This document shows positions 1-13,905 of a DNA stretch of 64,000 bases, one piece after another. The notes beneath the pieces were generated by a model. It did not search any database. It was not told where the DNA came from and was given only the letters and a program-made list of their open reading frames with translations. The number at the start of each line of letters is the position of its first letter. The stretch's first letter is position 1. The DNA is from Siniperca chuatsi (Eukaryota > Chordata > Actinopteri > Centrarchiformes > Sinipercidae): NCBI RefSeq assembly GCF_020085105.1, contig NC_058046.1:25858675-25922674 (forward strand). The letters run 5' to 3'. The translations under genes and the position numbers were made by a program.

Positions 1-66
1 GACATGTTTTGCAGTACACACATGTAGATACGGAAGCTTTGAGATGCATGTGAGGGGGGGAAAAAA

Positions 67-555
67 ATTCTGGTGATCCATTTTCTAAGTCTGATCTAAA
101 TTGTTGTAATATTCATTTCGGCCACAAGAGGCTGAAATGCAACGCTACAATATAGGACTAAACGCATTCATGTTTTCTGCCAGGTGAAGCACCGATTTTA
201 AAATACATTTCTAGCCAAAAGAAAGACATGACAGTTGTCACAGCACATAACTTGCTAACACACAATATATGTACCTTGTATTTAGAGTGCATAGAGAAAT
301 TAAAACTCACCTGGAAGAAAACATGAACGTGGTGCACTTCAGCCTCTTGTGGCTGAAATGAGTATTACAACAACAAACACGACAGAACAGTGAGTGGGGG
401 GGAATTAAAAAATTCACCTGTCAAAAGGAATTTAGAAAGATTATCCTGGCGAAACCTTTTTTTTTTTTTTTTTTTCTCACCTGTTAAGTCACAAACACAG
501 GAGAGAAAACAATTTAGATCAGACTTAGAGAATGGATCACCAGAATTTTGTTTCT
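67..555. repeat. imperfect inverted repeat
   Basis: The left arm 67-139 (starting TTCTGGTGATCCATTTTCTA) is matched in reverse complement by two blocks on the right, 505-553 and 340-376. The right arm therefore carries about 130 bp of extra sequence, including a poly-T run at 457-475. The motif GCCACAAGAGGCTGAA occurs in both arms. Confidence 0.7.
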
Positions 556-1240
556 TAATACCTCTCCGGGCTTCCAGATACACTCCCATGAAACAGCTGT
601 TACTGGAGACTCCCTGACACCCAATTGGTGAGAAGTGGTGTGATGTGTATGAGGTGACTGGGATGTTAATCTGTGTGTGCGTGTGCGTGTGCGCGTGTGT
701 GTAGCAGAGAGCATAGGAGAGAAGACCAAGCAAGGTAGCAGGGCCGAGGTGTGTGTGTATTTGCAATTGCGTGTTGGCGGGTGTTGTCAGAGGGGCTTTG
801 TGTGGCAAATTACGTGACCGACAGACAGAGTGGTGTGATATCAAGTCTATCTTTCAGATGGCTGATCACACTCACACACTCGTTGTGATAACCCCGGGTC
901 TGCTGGGAACCCTCGTCTGCAGCCAAACTTTTTGTCACAGAGAACAAAGGTGTTAAGCACGGCTTTTTTCCCCCTGAACAATCTGATCTGATGAGCACAT
1001 TCCTTTCCACTGCTGGTATTGCCCTCATTATATAACCAAGAACAAAATGTATTGTTTTTTTGGCAAACTGATATTTTAAATCTGCATGTAGATGTTGATA
1101 GTATAGCACAGTTTTTACTATGTCTGTGTATTCTTATACTGAGACACAGTTTTTGGTAACAGCTGTTGAATTTTTAAATGCCATTTTCAATTTTATTTCA
1201 TACATTTTATATTAGTCCACAATAGAAAGATGAAAATTAA

Positions 1241-1332
1241 GGGAGAGATGGGAAACAACATGCAACAGAGGTCTCCAGTCAGACTCAAACCAGGGACGTT
1301 GCAGTATACAGTCAGCGCCTTAAACGCCACCA
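1241..1332 (-). mobile_element. tRNA-derived SINE fragment
   Basis: On the minus strand it begins TGGTGGCGTTTAAGGCGCTG (A-box-like), carries a B-box-like GGTTTGAGTC and continues CTCTGTTGCATGTTG. The same family occurs at 63610-63720. Confidence 0.65.
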
Positions 1333-3019
1333 AGCAAATTTTGGTAATTTTTTTTTCCAGTGCTTTGGAAAATCACCGGAGTGGGAATGTGGTGGGCGAG
1401 GGCTGTTGGATATGAGTGAAAATACACCAGGAGGCAAGGGTGTAGGTTTGCATATGGAGGTAAGGTAGGTAGGGACATGTCCCTATCAATATTTGAGCAA
1501 ACTCATTAGTATTATCTTTGGCGTGAATTCATATTAGATAATTCCGATGTGCCCTCCCAGAAGCTATGTCAAATAATTGCCTGAGATACATGTGACTATT
1601 GCTTAGCTGTTGTTTCAGAACAATGGATAGCACAGAGAGAGAGAGAGACAGCGCGCTGCATGCCGCTAACAACTGTTTCTAGGCGTCTCCCCCTACACAT
1701 GTATTTCTGTGAAAAAGATAAATAAATTACATAAATAATTTTTGATTTTCAAAACTTGACAATTGTTATCTTAAACTCATCATCACTGTGAAGTCCTCTC
1801 TTTACAATGTCAGCATATACCTGTGGTACACATGATGCATCATGTTGACCTCCATGTGTTCACTTTGAGCATGAGACGCTGTGAACACATTTACATCTCC
1901 ACTAGTCTGAGGACCAACACATCCTGCTTGTTCAGTTGTTGTTGTTCAGTGAATCTCAGCCACTGCCAGCGCAGACTTTGAGCTTTGGACTTCCTACTCT
2001 TCTTTGACATTGTTGTTGTGGCCCAAAACCACAAATGTAATGTTTCTTTTGTACACAACCAGTTTTTCAGAACTGGTTTTCAACCAGGTTTGTGCAGCAA
2101 AGTTTTCAGATTTCTAAAAATCAGATCAGAGTGGGATAGAATTAGAGGAATAGAAAGGTAGAATTAAAGACAGAGCGGCAGATGGGACAGGAAAGCCAGA
2201 GGAGTCATAATTAAGACAGCGGATACAAAGAATAGGACAGACAGAGAGCCAGTTAGAGGAGTAGCTGGGCAGCAGGACACCTGTAAGATAAAATGGAAAC
2301 AAACATTAAACAGTTGTTTCAATATAAGAAATCCAATTAAGCAACTTCTACCCAAAGCTAAAATGTCATTAAAAGGTGTCTGCTTTTAATGTCTTCACAT
2401 GAACAGATTGTAAAATCAAAATCACTACCCCTATTAAATGAAAAAAGGTATCTACTCACTGGGGCTATTTTAGAAGTCTGTGTTTTAGTACCACTTTAAC
2501 TTAACAGTGTATAAGAAATCTTCATGGAACACTGTTATTTCAGCCTAACATTTGGGCCACAATCTCACAAAATTATCTTTCTTCCCCATAAGACACTTTC
2601 ACTAAGCTAACTTATTGCAAACTCTCACTCTGTACTGGAGGTTTCAGGTTTCTTTGCCGGTTACATTACGATTGGGTTTTGAATTTGTGACGTACCAAAT
2701 CTAGCTTTACCGGAATCCGTTTGAATCTCAGATTTTACTCCGTTTGAGTTTCTATCTCTGCAGACTGGAGACTTTGAGAAGGCGTGGTAACTGTCAATAT
2801 TTTTTTTTTAAATCGTCTAATCAGTGTCTTACAATCCTGTAAGTCAAAAACTAATTTCACCAATACGCCGCCTAAACCAGTTGTCAATCACTGTCAATCT
2901 TTTTTTTTTTTTTTTTTTTCTTTTTAAATTCAGCGAATCACTTCACAGTATTATAAGTGGGGGTACACAAACAACTCACTCTCCCTTGTACCAGACAACT
3001 TTTCAACTAGCTAGTGCTG

Positions 3020-3710
3020 TCAGCTTATGGCTTATCAACTCCTTGATCGTGACAAAATATAGTCATTTTCACCACTGCTCATTTTAGAAAGGCCATCACA
3101 AGAAAACTTGTTCTTTGTTTAGAGTATCAAACAATGGATCATACATGTTTGTTTCTGGCTTCCATCATTAGTTAGCATAGCTAGCGAACTTTTATCTTCC
3201 CAGGATCATGCCCGGTGGGTGGAGAAGGGTCTAGCTGCAGTCCTCCCTCCTGAGGCCACTAGTTCTGTGAGCCAATGGGGTTTGAGCATGCTTGGTAGGG
3301 TTCCGTTGTAGAAAGTTGGCTACGTAAACTTTCACTTATTTCACCTTAACAGTCCACCAAAGTCTTTCTGAACAAATCTGAGACGAGAAATAAGCAATCC
3401 AGTTGCTAAAACTTCACTCATATTAGCTCTACAAGGCCTAATTTAAAAGTTTGTTCCGACTTTCGTAAGGCAAAAGCACTTCTGGTTTCCACTGCTTTAC
3501 TAGCCTGTTAGTTTACTACTGTATTTTCCCATAGAGGTTAGCGAGTTAGCTAACATTAGCTTGCAGTTTACTGCATACAGCCTGTGGTAGCTCATTAGCC
3601 ACCAGCATCTAGCTGTCCAACAAAACTTGCGACGTGTGATTTCTAAAATGAGCAGTAGTGAAAGTTACTATATTCTGTTGTGATCAAAAGTTGTCTACTT
3701 CCACTTTAAA
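3020..3710. repeat. inverted-repeat element, about 690 bp
   Basis: The left arm (about 3035-3100) and right arm (about 3630-3695, reverse complement) share CACTGCTCATTTTAGAAA and flanking sequence. The arms are roughly 80% similar by eye. It looks like an old non-autonomous DNA element. Confidence 0.5.
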
Positions 3711-6429
3711 ATCATGATTTAAAATGTTGCTGTCTATTGATACTTTGATCCTTTGACTATAGAGCTGAAAAATTTGGCTCTCAACATTGAGAAACAAGGC
3801 AACTTTGCTTTATTGTGTTGAACATCCCCCTTCTCCCTATGAGAGATGATTAGCTGAATTAAAAACGGATAGACATCTGGTTCAGGCTGCTTATTGGTGA
3901 AATTAGTTTTTGATTGACAGAGGATTGTAAGCCTCTGATTGGGCAAATTAAAAAATGCTTGACAATTACCCCGCCCATTCAAAGTCTCATTCTAGAGGAA
4001 TGTGAAAACACCTTAATTAAATATTATTGCAGCACAACATTGTTCCCTTTCTGTATCTGAGCACCATGCAGCACACAACAGACTGCAATTGGAAATTTTG
4101 ACCTTCTGTTCAGGGGGCTGCTATTGTGCCAAAGTTATCACACAAGCTTTAAACTGTTTATGGGCATGGTTAGGTCCATTTCACTAGTGAAAGATAACTG
4201 GTAATGTACCACAAAGAAGTGCTGTTACCATGGTTACCTGCAGTTAAGTACAGATTAAGTATACTATACAGATTTAGAAATGTGGTTGACCGCAGCTATA
4301 TTTGAGGTATCTTGTTTATATGATTTTCACAGATCCGCCAATCAGAAACAAGTATTTTCCATATGGTATAATTACAGCCACTTCTTCACCACTACACCTT
4401 TGGCTCAGGGTTTAATGTTTTTCTTCCGGGCAAATGGGTCAGAAACAACAAAAACCAAAGTTAATTGTCATTTTTAATCTTTATAAATAAAGTCAATGAA
4501 TCAGAACAAGGGCACCGTGTGTCATAGATGCAAAGCAACAAACATTCTTGCATATCGAAAATGGTATAACAATCCCCCCTCCTTCTCCCTAGAGCTGGAC
4601 TCTCAACTGTGAACGAGTGAGAAATTATCTAAATAAACTTTCTTTATCTACCACCATTTTCTTGTGAATAGGGATGAGTATGGTTAGGATTTCATTGATA
4701 CTATTCTTATCAATACTCATCGGTTCTTTTTCATTACCAAATAATTTCTTTAAAAAAATATTTAAAAAAGAATAAATTCACAATAGGATTAGAAGTGAAT
4801 ATTTTAAATAGAACTAAATGGTGTTAGTGGTGGAGCAACAGTAAAGTTTACAAGTGAAAAGTCACTATATAAACTCAAAATCTCACTAGAAACAAATGTA
4901 AAATGTTGCTAAAATAAATCGCATTCCTGTGTGAAACATGTAAGGTATTAGGTTTTATATTGAAAATAAAGAATAAGCAATGACAATAGAAAACTAGACT
5001 TGCAAGCAGGTACATCATGGTCCAAACACCAGACGCAACAGGGAAGCGTACCATCTTGGGGCAATCGGTAGGACAAGGCTCTCACTGAATAGGGCTTTTT
5101 CAGCTAGTTCAATACGTGCTTGTTTGTATGCTTGGACAGGCTGAGACCCCCTCCTGCAGTGCACACAACTAAGGTCTGCTCCAGTGTTGGATCAAAAGGG
5201 CTATGGAGTCCAAATCTGTGCCAGAACTACTCTCAAAAATCCTTTTGCACCTCATTCACAAGTGTTGAAGTGTTTCCTAGTTTAGGTACTGTCAAAATAG
5301 AATGTATATATTAAGTTCTTTTTCCCAGTCACTAATTTGTTATTCGATGTAAAAAGAAACTCCTTAACCAGCAATGATGAGGAAAAAAAACACAGCTGAT
5401 GAAATCTCTTGAGGTATGAAAGTTAAACAATACAGCATGTGTTGCTGAGGGTAGACAGCTAAGGTGGCCCGAGTGGAATATGTTTCATCTTTGGAAAAGC
5501 AGTTAACCTTAGATAGTTAGTAAAAAAAAAACAAAAAAACTTCAAGGTTAGGAGAACTTGCTCTTGACCTGGATATGATTTGGTATCAAGCACAGGTCAG
5601 ATCTATCTATCTGTTCATGCTTTGTTCTAATTGTTTTAGCAGCAAGGTGTGCCCTGACTGTTATGAAATGTGTGCTCAGTCTGCACTTCCGTTAACTGAC
5701 ATTAAACGCTTCTCACCCTACTCTCATTTTCAAACATGGGTGTGTTTGATGGGTAAGTCACTACTGTAGGTATGTATTCACGTTAACCTGCCTGCACTGT
5801 CTAAAGGTTCATCTCTTGTCTGTTTCAGAGCTCTTAGAACTTGACTGGGCCTCTTGTGTATCCTGAGAAATACCTGAGAGAATTATGTTTGACAAAATAA
5901 GACATAATTTACAAACATACGAAATAATAAATGACAGATACTTCTGATAAGTGAGGGGGAAATGCAGCACAAACTAAATAAAAATGGAGCCACCGGCTAC
6001 AAACCCAAAGAGACCACATCAATTGGTTTGCCAAAGCTTAGACTTCACGTAAATACCCAAAAGTGTTACTTAAACCTCTTCCGATTAAGTTATATTTATG
6101 AGTAAACAGAATCCAGAAAACAATCTAAACTCTGTTCCAACCACCCACCGTAGATGCTCACTTTCAGTTTTGAAATGAAACGGCAATGGCTGAGATCATG
6201 ACTGCAGGCAAGTGAATAATTTCTGAGTGTTGGCAACATCCAAACTGCACCGAGAACTCAAACATGTTGTTTCAGACTCAGTTTACAAGCATCCTGCCTT
6301 CCTGCAGTGAGATACAGGGGGATTTTGGAGATCTGTAATGGCTGGCCTCTTGTGTTTTAAAGACACAGTCTCTAAGTTGTTGCATATATAATGTTGACAA
6401 TCTTTCACAGAAACAGTATTCTTCTTATC

Positions 6430-6712
6430 AGTGGTATCTAGCCATGCAGATAATTTGGGTTTTATTTGCCTAGATTGTGTGATATCTGACTGTGAAATTT
6501 CTGACACCACCGCCAAAAAAAAAAAAAAAATGATTATAAAATTCAAAAAAGTCCACATTACCACAGAGCATGCTGACAACAGTATTTATTGGGACTATTT
6601 ATTTGGTAGAAAATGCCTTTTTTCAATGTTGGGAGCACCACAAGGGAATCCCACTCACCACTGTAATATACTGGTCAAAGAACCAATATAAGCTGCATTG
6701 CTAGATACCACT
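6430..6712. mobile_element. MITE-like element with about 20-bp inverted ends
   Basis: The left end AGTGGTATCTAGCCATGCAG and the right end (reverse complement) AGTGGTATCTAGCAATGCAG differ at one position. The element is 283 bp with no coding capacity and no clear target duplication. Confidence 0.6.
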
Positions 6713-8802
6713 AAAGGTAAGTGAGAAAATATGTTGTAATTTGGGTAAAACAACCCTTTTAAGTTAACAATTTAAAGCTGCATTAACTAATAACGTTTTA
6801 CATCAACAATGGATGAAATGACTGTCTGAAAGGGGTTGCTAGTTGTAACGAGTCTACAAATAATTATCACCCGACTCTGCAGTTCGTCAGGCAAAGTTCA
6901 GTTCACACAGATTAAAATGAACTAGTTCATTCAATTTTGTATTTTTAACCAACCATTTTTTTCCTTTACAATATGCTGTGAGCTTGACTTGTGTAGAGGA
7001 ACTTTGCAGCTGTTGGCTCTTACCCTTTTAATGATTTCTTGTGATCGTCATTCACTCGCAGATATTTCCCAATCCTGGTCAGATGCTTCAGCTCGCTGTG
7101 TGTTTTCAAAAATCTGTGACCCATCAGATTCTGTGACCAAAAACACTGGCATCCCAAGTGGTGGGTGTTGTAAAACACAGTACGTTCACTAGTTGCAAAC
7201 AGATTTGTTCAGTTCACTCTTTATATAAAAATCTAATTATGATAGTTGAATTTCTCAAGTAATAAAGTCACATTAAGAATTTTCCTCCAAAAAATACCAA
7301 GCAGTTCTTTAAATGTGGGATCAAAAGTAGGTTTGGTGGGGAAATAACTCATCACAGCCACTCTCCTACCAAGCGCTCGAGTTGGATTTGACACAATGTC
7401 CCTTTGTTTGGCCAAGTGCCACACATTCAATGGGCTAACGTTCAAAGAGCACAGGGTCACGGTCGAGGGATTAGGGTCAGTTTAAAGGTTTGGTGGAGGA
7501 GAGCGAGGAAGGGGTCAGGGTTATAGTTAGACTTGGCATGGGGGGGATGGCTCCACTACACAGAGTAGGAATGTGTACATGACTACAAATGAATTTAATT
7601 TGAATGCTGATTTTATGGTACCTGGTGATGTTTTCCAAACAACTACTTTCCTTGCCATTGCTGATTAGGCTGACACACTGCTTGTCGCATTTAAATGCCT
7701 GAATGGTGCGACTGAGAAGGAAGTTTTTTGTTAAACCAAAAATATTTGTGGATTAATATGGTTTTCTGTTACAAATACGAGCCTGGATCTTTTGCGGTTA
7801 GATCAAAGCCTTTCTGTGATTTTCTGACAATAAATGGAACAAATGTGTGATTATTTTTCCTTCTGGATTGGCAGTGACTAAAGGATCAGGAATGCACAGA
7901 TCGATGTCCACACATGCTCCAATGTCTGCTGCTGATTTGAAAGGCATGTCTTTGTTGTGAATGTAGGTTTTTCAGCCACGCCAACACATGCAGACACACA
8001 CGGAAATCTCAATGTCATTGAACTGGAGTAACCCTCTTTTAAGGTGAGGCCATACCTCTCAGCCAATCGCAATGGGCCTATAGAATCAGGCACCCTGCCC
8101 TGAGCCAATCAACACGTTTGTGCTTTTTTCTCTCTCTTTTCTCTCTCAGTTTACCCCTCTCCTTTTCATTCTTTCTGAAATACTATTTCATGAGTAACAA
8201 CCCACCCCCAGTGGCGGAAGTTGTTAGCATTTGCTGGTTTGTGCCAGTCAGTCACTTTTTGTTTCTCCTAAAGCTCTGGTCCTTGTATCTCTTGAACTTG
8301 TCTGCCACGCCATTGTGTGCTACTCATTCATTCATAAAATACACAATACCGGGGGAAATCCCTCAACCACTGAGGCCATTTTGCTCATGACTATGTCTGT
8401 GTTTACAATGAACAGGAGTGCGCATTTATGGGCACCTTTGATCCTTTCCTCTTTGGAGAGGTGGTAGTCGGCTTAGGAACCATGTGTGAGTGTACTTGTA
8501 TGTGCACAGATGTCCCTGCAAGTGTAATTCGAGGTGGGAACACTGTCATATGCCTTCAGGGGTTGAGTAATATGTCAAGCCAAGAAACGGCTGTTTCTAT
8601 TTCTTACTAAACACAGATTCCCACAGAATACCATAACATACAGTAAAGCTCAGGCGGTCCGTTCCCATACATCAGGAGGATGAAAAGGTTGAGAGGTGAG
8701 CTCTTCTTAATAACAAGTCATTGTTTTATTTGGAGGGGATCTTTCAGAGGAAAGTAACACAAACCTGCTTTTGGAGGATAGGTTTTAATCTGATTAAAAA
8801 AA

Positions 8803-8880
8803 AGAAAAAGGGAGAAACCTCAGGAAGAGCAACAGGGGAGAGATCCCTCTTCCAGGATGTACAGACATGTACATACAGAG
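8803..8880 (+). repeat. dispersed fish repeat fragment
   Basis: GGGAGAAACCTCAGGAAGAG, then AGATCCCTCTTCCAGGATGT, is a block that I recognise as frequent in percomorph noncoding DNA. Its family name is unknown to me. Confidence 0.4.
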
Positions 8881-9276
8881 TAGCTAGAGATAATAGAATT
8901 ATATAATGGACAAACAGAATGAAAATATTAAGAAACAGAACAATATAACATACAAATGAAAATGTAGTGGCTAGAAATAGTTCACCATATGCGTGACAAA
9001 ATAAGCTCAAAGGTTCACTTACTAGCCTATTCTGAGCTTTATTACTACTACTTCTGCCTAATTTACTGTAGTTTGAAATGACACAATTCCCTGTTAAAAT
9101 GAAATGATTTCCCTTTAATGTAAAATAAAGACTGGAATCTGTGATGTCTTACACTCTCAGACACTGTAAAGGGTTTGGGACAATTGAAGGCAGTGGAAAA
9201 AGCTGTAAACACACATTGACACATTATGGCCTTATGATATTATATGATATATGATAACTTAATGATATGGCTAATA

Positions 9277-9304
9277 CAAGCCCCAGGAATATTCCTGGGG
9301 CTTG
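9277..9304. repeat. 28-bp perfect palindrome
   Basis: CAAGCCCCAGGAAT is followed at once by its exact reverse complement, with no spacer. Confidence 0.95.
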
Positions 9305-9785
9305 AGACGATTTGGCATAGTGGCCACACTTGGTGCAACTTCTGGCAACATCATGTGACACACACTGGCCCAAAAACCATTTTTCTCATACACTACCATT
9401 TTAAAAAAGGAGCAGCTTTAAAACTGTGAATACATTTTTCTGAGAGTCACAAACCCCCCTAGAAATGTCACTTTGTATCATCAAACTTTGATTGATTTGG
9501 TCCAATAAAATTTTGTCTAGAAGAGCCGTATGATTAAATTATTGTATCCCATTCATGTGTACAGCTTGGCTCGGCCAGAGGAAGTTTTGAACGTGCATGC
9601 TCTCAACAGGCTCAGCCGGATAAGGACACTACTGAACATGCTCTACGGACCCCAAAAACAAGGAAGCGTGAGGAAACCCTTGGAGACTTTTCCGGCATAC
9701 GTGCCCAGTGCGACCCTTTGACAGAAATAAATGGAGCACCCTTTTGGAACGCGGTATCCAGTTCACCTTAATACATCCATGGGCT

Positions 9786-9950
9786 AATGCGTTAGAAAAC
9801 AGTTGCCTATTTACACATACAGGAGACACGGAGTAACATTAGCATTAGCTTTATTTTGGTCTCCACCTATTCCAGAGGGAAATATCTGGCTCTTTAGGTG
9901 CTAAATGCTCCACTGTGTTCACTAGCTGGTTGCTGTTTGGTGCTCAGCAG
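9786..9950 (-). repeat. dispersed repeat, copy 1
   Basis: The reverse complement matches 38650-38862: both share AACAGTTGCCTATTTACACAT, AAATATCTGG and a stretch about CACCAGCT. It is probably a fragment of a DNA element. Confidence 0.6.
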
Positions 9951-12900
9951 GTAGCGTACAGTGGGTTTATCTGAGCTTTTGCCTGCTGTGGCAGGTAATG
10001 AGAGTAGTGAAACTAAACAAAACAGTTGCGGGCTGAAAAACCAAAAGAATGAGCTGAAAGATGCTAAAATGCTCTGCAGAGCTGAGGGGACCTGCTGTGC
10101 CTTCATATTCTGTGTAAGGTCATCATATGAGCTACACCTTTCACATACTTGTTCGACCCATCATTATTTAAAAATATTGATTAGTGCAGCTTTAACATCA
10201 CTTAGCACTGCAGTGGGATAGTGGTCACTGGAATATGGAGCCTCAAACCAAGTTTTGTTGTATTTTCAAAACTTCATCTGTCAAACAGTTCCAAACAATT
10301 CTGCTGTTTGACATGTTGAGTTCCCACACTTAATGTGCCAAAATATCTGTTTGTCTGCTCTTCCTGGAGGGCATGATCAGGTTTGAATTGATGATTAATT
10401 CCTAGCATGCGCAAATGAGGCCACAATGTAGAGTGGGACTTCTTTGCATATTGACAGTAGGTTCAGGCTCCTCACTAACAGACACACAGCAAATACCACA
10501 ATGAGAGGTTTTAAGTTGGTGCTACATGGTGATCATATCTAGAGACAGGGAGTATCTACACTAAATTTCAATGTCAATCATGTTTTACTAAATTAAGTGA
10601 TAAATATATTACTTCATAACCTACAGAACAATAATATACAGGATACCAATAAAAAACCAAGACTGTCTGCTGCAATGTTAGCAATAGGCACAGGTTTCTA
10701 GGCATACGCTGCAACTCAATAGTGACACTAGTCCAATTTAATAATAAAGTTCCTCCATGTTGTCCTGTATCCGATTAAGACAAATGGAACAACCAGTCCA
10801 AAAGACACAGAGACACATCTGTTTCTTTCCTCATTGTCTTCTCTTTGTTAAGTATTTTTAATCTTGGAAATTTAATGCAGATGTGCTTTTGGTTCAGACA
10901 ATTGTTATTCTTTTTGCCTCACTGCTGTCCTCTAAATTATCTTTTCTTTTTTGGTTTGATTTACTGTGGAACATGGCGTTCTTTTCTTTGGCTGCTCTGC
11001 CATTGCTTATCTGTCATCTAAATAAAAAAGCTACTTTTTAATCTTAAACAGACAATTGTTACTTCTGCCAGAATCATAAAAGACATGAGATCACTTCCTG
11101 TGTGAAAAGACGATATTTCTGACGTCAGTTCAGTCAGTCACTCATAGCTGTTTAGAACAGAAAATAACCATCATGCTTATTTTTACCGGTCTGTAATTCC
11201 ATAATATTTTCCAAGAAAGTTTCCTGGAAAGAACTATGTCAAGGATGTAAGTGGTAACACATTACAGAGTAGCTCTACCTAAACCTAAACCCATTCATCC
11301 ATTATTCATTGACTCTTGGAGGCTTTATTTTCTATACATGTTTAATTGTATGCTCCTAAAAACTAATTTAACATTTTTGCACAAACAGCTGACCTGCTGT
11401 GCACTGACTATGGGTGCTTTCACACGTAATAGCCTGTTTACTTGGTCTGAATGAGGGAGAAATTGATACTTTTAGTTCAGTTTCTATTTGATTTTATAAT
11501 TTGGTTTCGAATTGATCTAATACCTGTGTAAAGAGACAGAGCTGCAAAACATATTCACAAACCCTTATACTTATTGGCCAGAATTTTAGAGGAAGAAATG
11601 TTTATGTTTTGCAAGCATGCACAGAAATCGCGAGTAAGGGAATCATGGAGCCGGTGGCAAATGATGATCTATGGTTACGTTAGGGTTCAGATCAGGCTCA
11701 TGGAAAACATGATGGAAATATTGCATTTATGTTTATTTCATGTATTAATTTGAGGAAACGTCCACACAGATCTGATGTTTTCGTCTATCGCCATTTTTCG
11801 TCTCGTCAGTGGAAGCTTGAGTTATGTTTAGTTTTGTACTTCATGTATGACATGATTTATTCACTAAGTATGTTTCCATTGCACTTTGTCGCATTTTTCT
11901 TCTTTTTCTGTTTTCTTATTGGTGCAAAAAAACCAAACACAAATAGTGACTTTACAGACACAACAACAACAACAGAAACAGCGAAAAAATACACAAGGAC
12001 AGACAAAGAAAAACAGGGTGACACCAACTTTTCTGCTCCAGCCAAGTGTAAAAGCCTTTTTTGAATCTCTAGCATTTCCATTCAGGTTTTTTAATGCGCA
12101 AAATCAAAATATGCATAACAACGAGTGGAAGGAAACACACCTATAGTCTCTACTTGTTCTATAGTTAGTATAAATTACTGTACATAGTTCTTTCCAGGAA
12201 ATGTTCCTTGGAAATTATTATGAAATCATAGACCCGAAAAAACAATGTTACCGTTATTATATTAAGTTGCCATATTTAAAGGATTTATGTGTGTGTATAC
12301 CCTCACTGCCCCCTCCCTGCTGTCCTCCCCAAGAAAAACAATGTGTCTTTGGAACATAAAGTTGGTATTAAAAGATTAACAGTAAATCATCATTCCACAC
12401 CAGTGTAGCTCTGATGAAAAGTGAAGTTCCCTTTGAGGTGGGATCTGTCTGCTGTTGCAGTGAGTTGGGTCGTAGACACTCCACTGTGTTTGATCTACTG
12501 TACAAGTTACTTACAATTTTCAAATCATATGAATCAAACCATGTGACTTCAAAGCCAATTACCTTCATATACACTTCATGGATTTGGCTTGGCAGCCGCA
12601 CAATGCAACTCCGCCCTGAATCCCTGCCATAAAAGACCAATGTCCATTTGCAGGCTGTTTTATAGTTTCATAACACTTTAGTGAGTGTTATTTAAACATT
12701 AATGTGTCCATGTTTACAAAGTCAGCCAAGAACCACATGCAGATCAGGTTAAATTAGACACAATAGTAAGTAGTTATGCTTTCGTCATAAAGCTGCTTAT
12801 TGCGTTATGCAGGCACGAGGCACAAGAGCGACAGACTGGTCAAGTACAAACCAGCTATTTAAAGAAGTGACTGGCCTTGAATCACCTATAGTATGTGTGC

Positions 12901-13549
12901 AGAAAACGCATGGTATCAGTAGTATTGTGATTTGAGTGCGAAAAAACCAACAGTTAGAAGGCTGATAGTGCTGATATGATACATCCACACCCACAGGAGC
13001 AAGTCAGTCAAAGCCATATCAGCTCTACATGGACTCTCGCCAAGTCCAAATAACTGTCACTGAAAAATTAGACCTAAGATTCTTTTTCAAATCTGGATAT
13101 CCAGTTCAGCACATTGAAAATCCAGAAAAAAACACCAACAAACTTAATTAAAATCTTTAAAACACAGTCGAAATATTATATACTCCATAGGTCGCTTTTG
13201 CTATGTAATTTTGCCATAAACACAACAGCATCCCAACTGTTGGCTGACCTGCTTTATCATGCCCAGACTGTTTGTAACTGTAAATGTATAAGCTGATTTC
13301 AAGCAGTATAGTTCAAGAAATTAAACCAAATCAAAGCGCTTGCTCAAAAAATTCACCCTGGATGGAGACCCGTACGTATCCTTTTGTAATATGTGAGAAT
13401 TACATAAATCCCATTCTCAGCAGATTATAGCTTTTTTTCAGCTAGAAGGGCATTTCTCTGCATTCCTCACTCTCGTCTGGCTCGTTCCCATGAGAAAGTC
13501 TCAGCCACAGAAGAAATGGAAATGATCTGACTGGCCTCAGAGACTCTTT
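9951..13549. other. intergenic, no gene recognised
   Basis: AT-rich. The segment to about 10195 may belong to the repeat at 9786. Beyond that I see no exon, RNA gene or mobile element I can name. Confidence 0.55.
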
Positions 13550-13583
13550 GTGTGTCTGTGTCTGTGTGTGTGTGTGTGTGTGT
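13550..13583 (+). repeat. (TG)n microsatellite
   Basis: TG run with one or two interruptions near its start. Confidence 0.9.
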
Positions 13584-13719
13584 CACTTTGTTTCAATCCA
13601 ATATTGTCCCATTAACAGTGATGTTCTCTGTGATACTGTGGGAGAGCTTCAGTGTAATGCTGAGTAAGATGAAGAAGTAGGAAGCACAACAGTGCGTGTG
13701 TGTATGTGCTCTTGTACTT

Positions 13720-13905
13720 CTGTGAAGACCAATTTAAGACATTTGAGTGAAAACATTTTTGGAAAATGAGAACATTTTAGCAGGTCCTCACTTCAAAGGA
13801 CTGTTTGAGGGCTAGGACTTGGTTGATTTTAGAATTAGGTTCAGGATAAGGGTTTGGGTTAGAATTGTAGTTGTGATGGCAAAGGCAAAAGTGTTTGTAC
13901 CTGCT
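13720..13905 (+). repeat. dispersed fish repeat with GGTTAG-like tail
   Basis: Contains GTGAAGACCAATTTAAGACA, TTTTTGGAAAATGAGAACAT and GGTCCTCACTTCAAAGGACT, then degenerate GGTTAG-type sequence. I recognise this as a widespread fish repeat. Confidence 0.5.

Larger units (their letters stand above)
1333..9276. other. intergenic, no gene recognised
   Basis: AT-rich sequence with repeats (3020-3710, 6430-6712, 8803-8880) and poly-A/poly-T runs (about 2900-2920, 6515-6530). Open frames here are short, without known motifs or plausible splice context. A fragment at 4671-4735 (GGGATGAGTATGGTTAGGAT) looks like an old DNA-element piece. Confidence 0.6.

Noticed and set aside
365..844. 159-codon minus-strand open frame
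   Set aside because: Built from TG microsatellite (His/Thr runs), poly-T and inverted-repeat sequence.
13830..13885. Telomere-like GGTTAG sequence
   Set aside because: The runs are degenerate and sit in the tail of a dispersed fish repeat, not a telomeric array.
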